From positions 1-36,233 of the forward strand of contig NZ_JABEVC010000190.1 of assembly GCF_013044125.1 (NCBI RefSeq): a stretch of 36,233 nt of DNA. The letters run 5' to 3'. Within the stretch, counting starts at the first letter, position 1. Each line of letters opens with the position of its first letter. The DNA is from Acidocella sp. (lineage in GTDB: Bacteria; Pseudomonadota; Alphaproteobacteria; Acetobacterales; Acetobacteraceae). This document shows, piece by piece, positions 28,504 to 36,233 of the stretch. The notes below the pieces were generated by a model that did not search any database, had not been told where the DNA came from, and was given only the letters and a program-made list of their open reading frames with translations. A program made the position numbers and the translations under genes.

Positions 28504-28910
28504 GCACTCTGCTCTCGGACCCCGGCATCTCGCCCCTGGAATTCGCCGCCGTGGCGCAGGCATTGTGCGCGCCGAATATATCCGCCGCGCCAGAGGTGAG
28601 CGAGATGCACTGGATGTTCTATCTCGTGCATCTGGGCACGCGCTTCTCGCGCTCCAGCCGCGATGTCATTGCCGCCGGTCTGCATGGCGCCGGCGTTGAG
28701 GTGCTGGCCTATTCCTCGCCGCTGCATCTACAGCGCCCGTATTTAGATGCCGGCTACCGGCGCAGCGATTTTCTGGTGACGGAAAAAATCGCCAACCGCG
28801 CCATCACACTCCCCTTCCACGCCCACCTCACCGCCGGCGAGATCGAGTTCATTGTAGAGACGCTCAAAGACGTCTCGATCAATATCGGCGCCGGCACCGC
28901 CATCGATTGA
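28500..28910 (+). CDS. Stand-alone C-terminal domain of a DegT/StrS-type aminotransferase
   Basis: The frame fits the C-terminal part of DegT/DnrJ/EryC1/StrS enzymes: MHWMFYLVHLGTRFSRSSRD corresponds to their small-domain strand. AYSSPLHLQRPYLDAGYRRS follows, and LPFHAHLTAGEIEFIVETLK is the usual ending. The large domain with the PLP lysine is absent, so it cannot be an aminotransferase alone. TTG 28500 is the likely start because it overlaps the previous stop and follows GAGGGG; no nearby ATG fits. The frame is intact, which suggests a retained small protein rather than debris. Function unknown. Confidence 0.65.
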   Translation: MSTLLSDPGISPLEFAAVAQALCAPNISAAPEVSEMHWMFYLVHLGTRFSRSSRDVIAAGLHGAGVEVLAYSSPLHLQRPYLDAGYRRSDFLVTEKIANRAITLPFHAHLTAGEIEFIVETLKDVSINIGAGTAID

Positions 28911-28939
28911 ATCCTAACCTGAAACGAAAGGAAATTGTC

Positions 28940-29248
28940 ATGTCCACGCTTACCATCATGCCGTCCGGCAAGAGCGCTGAAGTCGCCGCCGGCACCACCT
29001 TGCTCGCCGCCATCCTCGCGGCTGACGAAACGATCACCCATAAATGCGAAGGCAAGGCCGCCTGCGGCACCTGCCATATCTATGTGCAGGAGGGCCGCAA
29101 GGGCGTGTCCCGCATCGCCCGCGAGGAAAACGAGCGCCTGGATACGATCGTCGGCATCGGCTCGAAATCCCGCCTCGCCTGTCAGGCCACCTTTCTGGGT
29201 ACGGAAGACGTGAAGATTGAGCTGCTGGGCTTCGGCTCGGGACTGTGA
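28940..29248 (+). CDS. [2Fe-2S] ferredoxin, nif-associated
   Basis: The 102-residue protein has the [2Fe-2S] ligand set in HKCEGKAACGTCHIYV plus a distal Cys in SRLACQATF, and the adrenodoxin/Shethna-like layout. AAAGGAAA lies upstream of ATG 28940. It is the last gene of the DUF6129 operon. A role as electron donor in nitrogenase maturation or reduction is inferred from context. Confidence 0.9.
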   Translation: MSTLTIMPSGKSAEVAAGTTLLAAILAADETITHKCEGKAACGTCHIYVQEGRKGVSRIAREENERLDTIVGIGSKSRLACQATFLGTEDVKIELLGFGSGL

Positions 29249-29255
29249 ACGACGC

Positions 29256-29277
29256 GGCCTTGTCAGAAACCCGACAA
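29256..29277 (+). other. Inverted repeat: NifA-like site or terminator before modA
   Basis: The region contains TGTCAGAAACCCGACA (29261-29276), a TGT-N10-ACA match close to the sufB NifA site. It is also the core of a 7-base stem, CCTTGTC/GACAAGG. It lies just after the ferredoxin stop. No sigma-54 promoter is found between it and modA, so it may instead end the ferredoxin transcript. Confidence 0.45.
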
Positions 29278-29303
29278 GGGTTGTTGTCATTTTGGCCATG
29301 GTT

Positions 29304-29318
29304 TTCGTGAATCACGAA
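29304..29318 (+). promoter_or_regulatory. Perfect 15-base palindrome upstream of modA
   Basis: TTCGTGA-A-TCACGAA is a perfect inverted repeat, 83 bases before the modA start. It could be an operator. It does not resemble the ModE box. Apart from this and the inverted repeat at 29261, nothing else is seen in 29249-29400. Confidence 0.45.
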
Positions 29319-29400
29319 TATGGCGATATGCCTGGGTAGCGCCCTCTGGCCAGGCCGGTATCAAGGATAAGGTGAGTATTTGGCCTTAAAGGAGACTGAA

Positions 29401-30180
29401 ATGAAGACGACAGGATTTCCGCTCAACTGCCGTGCCCTTGGTTTCGCCGCCGCCGCTCTGGCGCTGCTGACCGTTCTTCCCGCTCCCGCCCGTGCGGCCT
29501 CCACTTCCATTGCGGTCGCCGCCAATTTTACTGTACCCGCAAAGCGCCTGGCGGCCGCTTTTGCGCAGAAGACCGGCGACAATGTGGTGCTGAGCTTTGG
29601 CTCCTCAGGCCAGTTCGTCACCGAGATCACGCAAGGCGCACCCTATGAGGTGTTTCTCTCCGCCGATGCCGTGCGCCCGGAAAAGCTGGCTGCTATTGGC
29701 CTTGCCAGTAAATCCAGCCTGTTCACCTATGCAGTTGGCAAGCTGGTCCTCTACAGCGCCAAGCCCGGCTATGTGGATGCAGCCGGCAAGGTGCTCGCCA
29801 GCGGCAAATTCGCGCATATCGCCATAGCCGACCCTAAAGCAGCACCCTATGGCGCCGCCGGCATCGAGGCGCTTAAGGCACTCGGTCTCTATGATACCGT
29901 GATGTCGAAAATCGTCACGGGCAAGAGCATAGCCCAGACCTATGAGTTCATTGCCACCGGCAATGCCGAGCTGGGCTTTGTCGCGCTCTCGCAGGTCATC
30001 AATGCCAAAGGCGGCTCGCAATGGCTGGTGCCCGCCGCTGATTACCAGCCGATCGTCCAGGACGCGGTGCTGCTGAAAGCCGGTGATAATGATCCGGTGG
30101 CCAAGGCCTTCCTCGCCTATATCAAGAGCCCCGAGGCGCTGGCCGTGATCCGTTCCTACGGCTACGCCACCAAGCCATAA
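29401..30180 (+). CDS. modA: Molybdate ABC transporter, periplasmic binding protein ModA
   Basis: ModA captures molybdate for import. The 259-residue protein has a signal peptide: charged start, hydrophobic core ALGFAAAALALLTVLPAPARA, and cleavage likely after ARA-A. The mature part begins STSIAVAANFTVPAKRLAAA and includes FGSSGQFVTEITQGAPYEVF, the typical oxyanion-binding layout. AAAGGAG precedes ATG 29401. modB follows after 2 bases. Confidence 0.95.
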   Translation: MKTTGFPLNCRALGFAAAALALLTVLPAPARAASTSIAVAANFTVPAKRLAAAFAQKTGDNVVLSFGSSGQFVTEITQGAPYEVFLSADAVRPEKLAAIGLASKSSLFTYAVGKLVLYSAKPGYVDAAGKVLASGKFAHIAIADPKAAPYGAAGIEALKALGLYDTVMSKIVTGKSIAQTYEFIATGNAELGFVALSQVINAKGGSQWLVPAADYQPIVQDAVLLKAGDNDPVAKAFLAYIKSPEALAVIRSYGYATKP

Positions 30181-30182
30181 CC

Positions 30183-30842
30183 ATGGGAGCGGCAGCCGTC
30201 CTCACGCTGGAGCTGGCGAGTCTCACGACGCTGGTTCTGCTCATGCTCGGCGTGCCGCTGGCTTGGGGCCTGGCTTATGCCAAAGGCTGGTGGGCGGAGG
30301 TGGTTGGCGCCGTGGTTTCGTTGCCGCTGGTGTTGCCGCCCACTGTGTTGGGTTTCTATCTGCTTATCCTGCTTGGCCCCAATGGGCCGTTCGCCCCGTT
30401 ACTTAGCCATTTTGGCCTGACCACTTTGGCCTTCTCATTTCCAGGGCTGGTCATCGGTTCCTGCGTGTATTCCCTGCCCTTCATGGTGCAGCCTGTCCGC
30501 GGCGCCTTTGCCGCGCTGGGTCAGGGCGCCTGGGAAGCCGCTCTCACCTTGCGCGCCACCCCGCTTGACGCCTTTTTTTCGGTGACACTGCCGCTGGCAC
30601 GCGGCGGCATCGCCACCGGCGCGCTGCTGGCTTTCGCCCATACGTTGGGCGAGTTCGGCGTGGTGACGATGATCGGCGGCGATATTCCCGGCAAAACCGA
30701 TGTCCTCTCCATCGTCATCTTCGACGACGTGGAGAATCTCGACTGGAACCAAGCCGGGCGGATTTCCGCGGTTCTGGCACTATTCTCCTTCCTGGTCATT
30801 TTGGCCACGCTGCGGCTTGGGCACCGCACGGAGCGGACATGA
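30183..30842 (+). CDS. modB: Molybdate ABC transporter permease ModB
   Basis: The 219-residue protein is a polytopic inner-membrane permease with about five hydrophobic spans, starting LTLELASLTTLVLLMLGVPL. It includes VVSLPLVLPPTVLGFYLLIL and a cytoplasmic loop with AWEAALTLRATPLDAFF that contacts the ATPase. The stretch GEFGVVTMIGGDIPGKTDVL is a ModB signature. It overlaps modC by ATGA. Confidence 0.95.
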   Translation: MGAAAVLTLELASLTTLVLLMLGVPLAWGLAYAKGWWAEVVGAVVSLPLVLPPTVLGFYLLILLGPNGPFAPLLSHFGLTTLAFSFPGLVIGSCVYSLPFMVQPVRGAFAALGQGAWEAALTLRATPLDAFFSVTLPLARGGIATGALLAFAHTLGEFGVVTMIGGDIPGKTDVLSIVIFDDVENLDWNQAGRISAVLALFSFLVILATLRLGHRTERT

Positions 30843-31903
30843 GCCGCATCATCGCCAGTTTCCAAGGTTCATTCGGGGGTTTCAGGCTCGACGCCGGCTT
30901 TGACATTCCGGCCGGCGGAAGAACTGGTCTGTTCGGCCCGTCGGGCTGCGGCAAGAGCACAGTGCTGCGCTGCATGGCCGGGCTTGTCCGCCTGCAAGGC
31001 GGGAACCTGCGCGTTGGCGGGGAGGTATGGCAGGAAGACGGGTATTTCCTGCCGCCCTACAAGCGGGCCGTGGGCTATGTGTTTCAAGATGCGCGGTTGT
31101 TTACGCATCTCTCCGTGCGCGATAATCTTCGTTTTGGGCTGCGCCGTGCGGGGGGCGGGCGTATCGCCGAAGCGGATGTGGTGGAGTTTCTCGGTCTGGC
31201 GCCGCTGCTGGGGCGGTATCCGGCGGCGCTCTCGGGCGGCGAGCGCCAACGCGTGGCAATCGGCCGCACCCTGCTGGCGCAACCGCGGTTGCTGCTGATG
31301 GACGAGCCGCTGGCGGCGCTGGACCGTGAGAGCGCCGAACAGATTCTGCCCCGTCTGCGTGAAGTTTCGGCGCGGTTTGGTGTGCCGGTGCTCTATGTCT
31401 CGCACCAGATGGATGAAATTGAACGCATCGCCCAGCATTTGCTGCTCATGCGCGCCGGGCGCGTCATGGCTGCGGGGGCATTAACCGATTTGCTGACGGA
31501 CCTCTCACTCCCCTTTGCCGCGCGTGACGGTGCGGCCACGGTGCTGGAACTGACCGTAAGCGCCTATGACGAAACCTATGGCCTGACACTCGCCGGCGCG
31601 CCCCCGCTCTGTCTTACCGTGCCAGGGTGGTTGGGGGCCGTGGGGGCGGTAATTCGTCTGCGGGTGCGGGCCAGCGATGTCAGCCTGCTGCGGAGACCCG
31701 CGTCAAGCAGCGTCCTCAATTTGCTTCCCACGCGCATTCTGGCGGCGGATATTCAAACCGGGCCGCATGTGCTGGTGGTGCTGGGGGTGGGCGAAGCCCG
31801 GCTGCTGGCGCGCATCACTCGCAAATCCTGGGACCAGATGGGGCTTGCCTTGGGGCAGGAGATTTTTGCGCAAGTGAAGGCAGAGGCTTTGGCCGGGGCG
31901 TAA
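30839..31903 (+). CDS. modC: Molybdate ABC transporter ATPase ModC
   Basis: ModC powers molybdate import. The 354-residue protein has Walker A GPSGCGKS, the Q-loop YVFQDARLF, the ABC signature LSGGERQR and Walker B LLLMDEPLAALD. A C-terminal Mop/TOBE-like regulatory domain follows, with RASDVSLLRRPASSSVLNLL. It completes modABC and is followed within 16 bases by the hemoglobin gene. Confidence 0.95.
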   Translation: MSRIIASFQGSFGGFRLDAGFDIPAGGRTGLFGPSGCGKSTVLRCMAGLVRLQGGNLRVGGEVWQEDGYFLPPYKRAVGYVFQDARLFTHLSVRDNLRFGLRRAGGGRIAEADVVEFLGLAPLLGRYPAALSGGERQRVAIGRTLLAQPRLLLMDEPLAALDRESAEQILPRLREVSARFGVPVLYVSHQMDEIERIAQHLLLMRAGRVMAAGALTDLLTDLSLPFAARDGAATVLELTVSAYDETYGLTLAGAPPLCLTVPGWLGAVGAVIRLRVRASDVSLLRRPASSSVLNLLPTRILAADIQTGPHVLVVLGVGEARLLARITRKSWDQMGLALGQEIFAQVKAEALAGA

Positions 31904-31919
31904 TAGAATGGAGAAGATC

Positions 31920-32435
31920 ATGACGGAACAGACCCTTTTTATGCGCCTGGGCGGGGCGGAAGCCGTCGTCCGGCTCGTGGACGAATTTTATAATAACATG
32001 GAGCAACGCCCGGAATTCGCAGCCACGCGCGCACTGCATGCGCCATATCTCGCCGCCACGCGCGACGTGCTGAAGCTTTACCTGATGGAATGGACCGGCG
32101 GCCCGGCCAGCTACTCGTCCGCCAAGGGCCATCCGCGTTTGCGCCGCCGCCATATGCATATCCGCATCGGTGCGGCTGAGCGCGACGACTGGATGAACTG
32201 CATGAGTGCCGCCCTGACTTCGGCCGTGGCCAACGCCGAGGCGCGCGCCGAGATCACCGAGAATTTCGCCAATCTGGCGGATTGGATGCGCAACCAAGCC
32301 GGCAACCCGCATGATGCCGGGCAGAGTTTTGCCGGCACGGGCGTGCATGAACCCGCGCCCGCCGATTGCATGCACGTCGCAAATTCGACTGTCGAGAACC
32401 CGACAAAGAGCGGCTGCACGCCCAGCGAAGCCTAA
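31920..32435 (+). CDS. Group II truncated hemoglobin
   Basis: The 171-residue protein is a trHbO-type globin. EAVVRLVDEFYNNM provides the B10 Tyr. YLMEWTGGPASYSSAKGHPR leads to the proximal-His segment LRRRHMHIRIG, and DDWMNCM holds the conserved G8 Trp. The C-terminus extends about 35 residues past the globin fold and carries two Cys. ATG 31920 has GGAG 6 bases upstream; ATG 31908 has no such site. It is cotranscribed with modABC by spacing. A role in O2 or NO handling during nitrogen fixation is inference. Its 3' end contains the NifA site for sufB. Confidence 0.9.
   Translation: MTEQTLFMRLGGAEAVVRLVDEFYNNMEQRPEFAATRALHAPYLAATRDVLKLYLMEWTGGPASYSSAKGHPRLRRRHMHIRIGAAERDDWMNCMSAALTSAVANAEARAEITENFANLADWMRNQAGNPHDAGQSFAGTGVHEPAPADCMHVANSTVENPTKSGCTPSEA
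32390..32405 (+). promoter_or_regulatory. NifA upstream activating site (sufBCD)
   Basis: TGTCGAGAACCCGACA is TGT-N10-ACA with the extended TGTCG/CGACA palindrome. It lies inside the end of the hemoglobin gene, about 51 bases before the -24 element. Confidence 0.8.
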
Positions 32436-32454
32436 CCAAGCGCCGCCCCGGCAC

Positions 32455-32470
32455 TGGCACGGCGCTTGCA
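32455..32470 (+). promoter_or_regulatory. Sigma-54 promoter of sufBCD
   Basis: TGGCACGGCGCTTGCA matches the consensus perfectly, with GG at 32456-32457 and GC at 32468-32469. It starts 38 bases before the sufB start codon's leader ends. Confidence 0.92.
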
Positions 32471-32507
32471 GTAACACCTTCCAGAGCGGATGGAGAGAGT
32501 AACGGGA

Positions 32508-33962
<1,455 letters not shown>

Positions 33963-33987
33963 ACCGTTTTGCACAAGGAGTCACGCC

Positions 33988-34746
33988 ATGACCAAGCTGC
34001 TCGAAGTTGAGAACCTGCACGCGCGCATTGCCGGCGGGCGCGACATTCTCAAGGGAATTTCGCTCAGCGTGGGGGCGGGCGAGGTTCATGCCATCATGGG
34101 CCCCAATGGCGCGGGCAAATCCACCCTCTCGGCGGTGCTCGCCGCCAAGCCGGGCTATGATGTCACGGCGGGCAGCATAAGCTACGGCGGCGCGGATATC
34201 GCCGATATGGCCGCCGATGAGCGCGCCCGCAAAGGCATCTTCCTGGCCTTCCAATATCCGGTGGAAATTCCGGGCGTGAACAACACCTATTTCCTGCGCG
34301 CGTCAGTGAACGCCATCCGGCGCGAGCGGGGCGAACCGGATCTCGATGCCTCGCAATTCCTCAAGCTCGTAAAAAAAAAGATGTCGCTGCTCGACATCAA
34401 GGACGATCTGCTCAAACGCGCCGTCAATGTCGGGTTTTCCGGCGGCGAGAAAAAGCGCAACGAGATTTTCCAGATGGCGATGCTGGAACCCAAGCTAGCC
34501 ATTCTTGACGAAACCGATAGCGGGCTGGACATTGACGCCCTGCGTGCCGTCTCCGATGGCGTGAACAAATTACGAGACCCAAACCGGGCGATCGTGATGA
34601 TCACGCATTATCAGCGTCTGCTGGATTATATCGAGCCTGATTTTGTGCATGTGCTGGCCAATGGGCGCATCGTCGCCTCTGGCGATAAATCCTTCGCGCG
34701 TGAACTGGAGAAGACCGGCTACGCGCATCTGGAACGCGCGGCATGA
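33988..34746 (+). CDS. sufC: SufC ATPase
   Basis: SufC is the ABC-type ATPase of the SufBCD complex. The 252-residue protein has Walker A GPNGAGKS, the signature GFSGGEKKRNE and Walker B AILDETDSGLD. The KKRNE variant after the signature and the GLDIDAL stretch mark SufC among ABC ATPases. It starts 25 bases after sufB with AAGGAG upstream, and overlaps sufD by ATGA. Confidence 0.96.
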   Translation: MTKLLEVENLHARIAGGRDILKGISLSVGAGEVHAIMGPNGAGKSTLSAVLAAKPGYDVTAGSISYGGADIADMAADERARKGIFLAFQYPVEIPGVNNTYFLRASVNAIRRERGEPDLDASQFLKLVKKKMSLLDIKDDLLKRAVNVGFSGGEKKRNEIFQMAMLEPKLAILDETDSGLDIDALRAVSDGVNKLRDPNRAIVMITHYQRLLDYIEPDFVHVLANGRIVASGDKSFARELEKTGYAHLERAA

Positions 34747-35888
34747 GCGCGGCGGTATTGGCGGCCGAGCCGCTCTGGCTGACGGCGCGCCGTGCAGTTG
34801 CCATGGACCGTTTTGCAGCACGGGGCTTGCCCACGGCCAAGGACGAAGCCTGGCGCTTCACCAATCTGCACGCCCTCACTGCCCGCGCCCCCAGTGGCAC
34901 GGCGCGCCTTACCTTAAGCGCCGCGCCGGAGGGCGTAACCTTTACCCGCCTTTCCACGCTGTTGGCGCAAGCGCCGGAGCGCCTGGAAGCGTTGCTGGCA
35001 CTGCCCGAAGGCGCGGATGCCCTCTCGGCACTCAATCTGGCCATGTTTAGCGACGGCTATGTGCTCGAAGTGGCGCCAGGCCTGCATCTCGATGCGCCGC
35101 TGGAGGTCAGCCACGACAACCAGGGCCGCGCCGTACATATGCGCGCGCTGGTGCTACTGGGTGAGGGCGCTTCCGCCACGCTGGTGGAACGCGCCAATGG
35201 CTCGGGCTGGAGCAACAATGTTACCCACGCCGTGTTGGGGGCGGGGGCGCGGCTGCGCCACGCCAAGCTCCAGGCCCAGGCGGCCGATTCCGTGCATCTC
35301 TCCGCCATGACACTGACTTTGGGCGCGGGCGCGGATCATGAATCCGTCATTCTCGCTTTGGGCGCAGGCGTCTCGCGTGAGGCGGTGACAACGGCGCTGA
35401 CCGGGGAAGGCGCCACCGCCTCGCTACGCGGCGCCTACCTGCTGGGGGGCAAGCAGCAGGCCAGCTTTGTGCCCGAATTGCTGCACCTCGCCCGCAACTG
35501 CACCAGCCGCCAACTGGTGAAAGGCGTGCTGGGCGGCACGGCGCATGGTGTGTTTTTGGGGCATATCGGCGTGCCGGAAGGGGGGGATGGCACCAATGCC
35601 GGCCAGACCAACCGTAACATCCTGCTCAGCCCCGGCGCGCGGGTGGATACGCGCCCGCGCCTGGAAATCCTGGCCGATGACGTGAAATGTAGCCACAGCG
35701 CCACGGTCGGCGCCCTCGATGAGACCGCCCTATTCTACCTACAATCGCGCGGCCTCGCCCCGCCTCAAGCGCGGCGGATGCTGATCGAGGCCTTCGCCGC
35801 CGATATCGTGGACGGGGCCGATCTCCCCGCGCCCCAGCGTGAATCGTTGCAGCAGGCCCTGTCCTTCTGGGCGGAGACGCTGGCATGA
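34743..35888 (+). CDS. sufD: SufD
   Basis: SufD is the SufB-like partner needed for iron entry to the scaffold. The 381-residue protein has the start region RFAARGLPTAKDEAWRFTNL. It ends with the family's LEILADDVKCSHSATVGALD, whose His and Cys lie at the SufB-SufD interface, and then RGLAPPQARRMLIEAFAADI. It is intact. Its stop overlaps the ATG of the broken sufS. Confidence 0.95.
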   Translation: MSAAVLAAEPLWLTARRAVAMDRFAARGLPTAKDEAWRFTNLHALTARAPSGTARLTLSAAPEGVTFTRLSTLLAQAPERLEALLALPEGADALSALNLAMFSDGYVLEVAPGLHLDAPLEVSHDNQGRAVHMRALVLLGEGASATLVERANGSGWSNNVTHAVLGAGARLRHAKLQAQAADSVHLSAMTLTLGAGADHESVILALGAGVSREAVTTALTGEGATASLRGAYLLGGKQQASFVPELLHLARNCTSRQLVKGVLGGTAHGVFLGHIGVPEGGDGTNAGQTNRNILLSPGARVDTRPRLEILADDVKCSHSATVGALDETALFYLQSRGLAPPQARRMLIEAFAADIVDGADLPAPQRESLQQALSFWAETLA

Positions 35889-35970
35889 CCACCTTGCGCC
35901 TGAATCCCGTGCGGCGGGTTTCAACCCCCAGGCGCTAAGGGACAAATTCCCCATCTTCGCGCGTCATCCG
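35885..35970 (+). pseudogene. sufS remnant, frameshifted and cut off
   Basis: ATG 35885 overlaps the sufD stop where sufS would begin, but that frame stops at 35936-35938. The neighbouring frame reads GFNPQALRDKFPIFARHP, which matches the N-terminus of SufS-type cysteine desulfurases. The match ends near 35970, where transposase-like sequence begins. PLP lysine, catalytic Cys and everything else are missing, so no SufS is made here. Confidence 0.75.
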
Positions 35971-36120
35971 GCCCACCTGATCTGCGATCTTGTCAGCCAG
36001 GAGCTTGATCTTTCCGCGATCATGGGGGCCTACACCGAGATGAAGGGCTATCCGCCTTATCATCCGGCCACGATGGTGGCACTGCTCCTTTATGCCTATC
36101 GCAGCGGTGTTTATTCGTCG
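35971..36120 (+). mobile_element. IS1182-like transposase, N-terminal remnant
   Basis: In the same frame as the sufS remnant, the sequence reads AHLICDLVSQELDLSAIMGA then KGYPPYHPATMVALLLYAYR and SGVYSS. This is the characteristic start of IS1182-family transposases (LDLSAI, YPPYHP, ALLLYAY, G-V-Y-S-S). The expected continuation RRIE is absent. After 36120 the sequence changes character, so this is a fragment cut at both ends. The remaining 36121-36233 holds no gene I recognise. Confidence 0.7.
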
Positions 36121-36121
36121 C

Positions 36122-36146
36122 CCCGGGGTAATCCCCCCGTTTTTAA
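36122..36146 (+). other. GC-rich hairpin with T run at the right edge
   Basis: GGGG-TAAT-CCCC followed by CCGTTTTT lies just after the transposase remnant. It could be a terminator or the end of a mobile element; the right-hand context is missing. Confidence 0.25.
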
Positions 36147-36233
36147 CCTATCCGATTCACACAATTCCGGCTGCTATTCGCGCGCCGTATTTGATTTCAT
36201 GATAGCGCCGGAGACCGCGTGAGAGTGTGGCGG

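Noticed and set aside
29370-29385. A GG-N10-GC match just before modA as a sigma-54 promoter
   Set aside because: Only the four invariant bases and little else fit, and transcription would begin about 5 bases before the start codon.

Overview
This window is one large, nearly gap-free nitrogen-fixation island from a moderately GC-rich alphaproteobacterium. The alphaproteobacterial assignment rests on three things seen here: a NifA with the oxygen-sensing cysteine spacing C-X11-C-X19-C-X4-C, fixABCX sitting inside the nif region, and overall NifHDKENX sequence character. The joint presence of nif, fix, mod and cysE genes resembles, from memory, the clusters of Acetobacteraceae such as Gluconacetobacter. 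That family-level guess is inference, and no search was run.

Layout. 1-248: C-terminal remnant of an IS701-like transposase. 243-1072, minus strand: nifO (ArsC-like) and a receiver-like protein without a phosphoacceptor Asp. 1411-10749, plus strand: nifHDK, nifENX, the DUF269 and DUF683 NifX-associated genes, fdxB, nifQ and a Rieske protein. 10746-11336, minus: an unrecognised 196-residue protein with its own sigma-54 promoter. 11612-15650: NifIscA, a NifU C-terminal (Nfu) protein, nifS, nifV, cysE, nifW. 15838-20255: fixABCX and modD. 20396-22493: nifA and a molbindin. 22970-24226: fdxN, nifT, a SIR2-like protein. 24386-28191: nifB, a second fdxN-type ferredoxin, a broken hesB/TPR chimera, an LRV iron-sulfur protein, two nifZ genes, a DUF3024 protein. 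28237-29248: a DUF6129-like protein, a DegT C-terminal fragment protein, a [2Fe-2S] ferredoxin. 29401-32435: modABC and a truncated hemoglobin. 32508-35888: sufBCD. 35885-36233: a broken sufS start fused to an IS1182-like transposase remnant.

Regulation is unusually readable. Seven strong -24/-12 sigma-54 promoters precede nifH, nifIscA, fixA, fdxN, nifB, the DUF6129 gene and sufB. An eighth good one faces leftward toward the unknown gene. NifA upstream activating sites lie before nifH (two), nifIscA (two), fixA, fdxN and sufB. Most fit a local extended palindrome TGTCG-N6-CGACA. Thus the window holds both the regulator (NifA) and most of its likely targets.

How it works together. NifHDK is the nitrogenase. 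NifB, NifEN, NifX, NifV, NifQ and the Mod proteins make and supply FeMo-cofactor. FixABCX plus several ferredoxins supply low-potential electrons. A truncated hemoglobin may handle oxygen or NO. The most interesting point is iron-sulfur supply. There is no full-length NifU; instead NifS, an Nfu domain, an IscA-type protein and a complete sufBCD under a NifA/sigma-54 promoter are present, while sufS is destroyed. This suggests a hybrid NifS-SufBCD assembly line dedicated to nitrogenase. IS remnants at both edges show the island has been bounded and trimmed by mobile elements.
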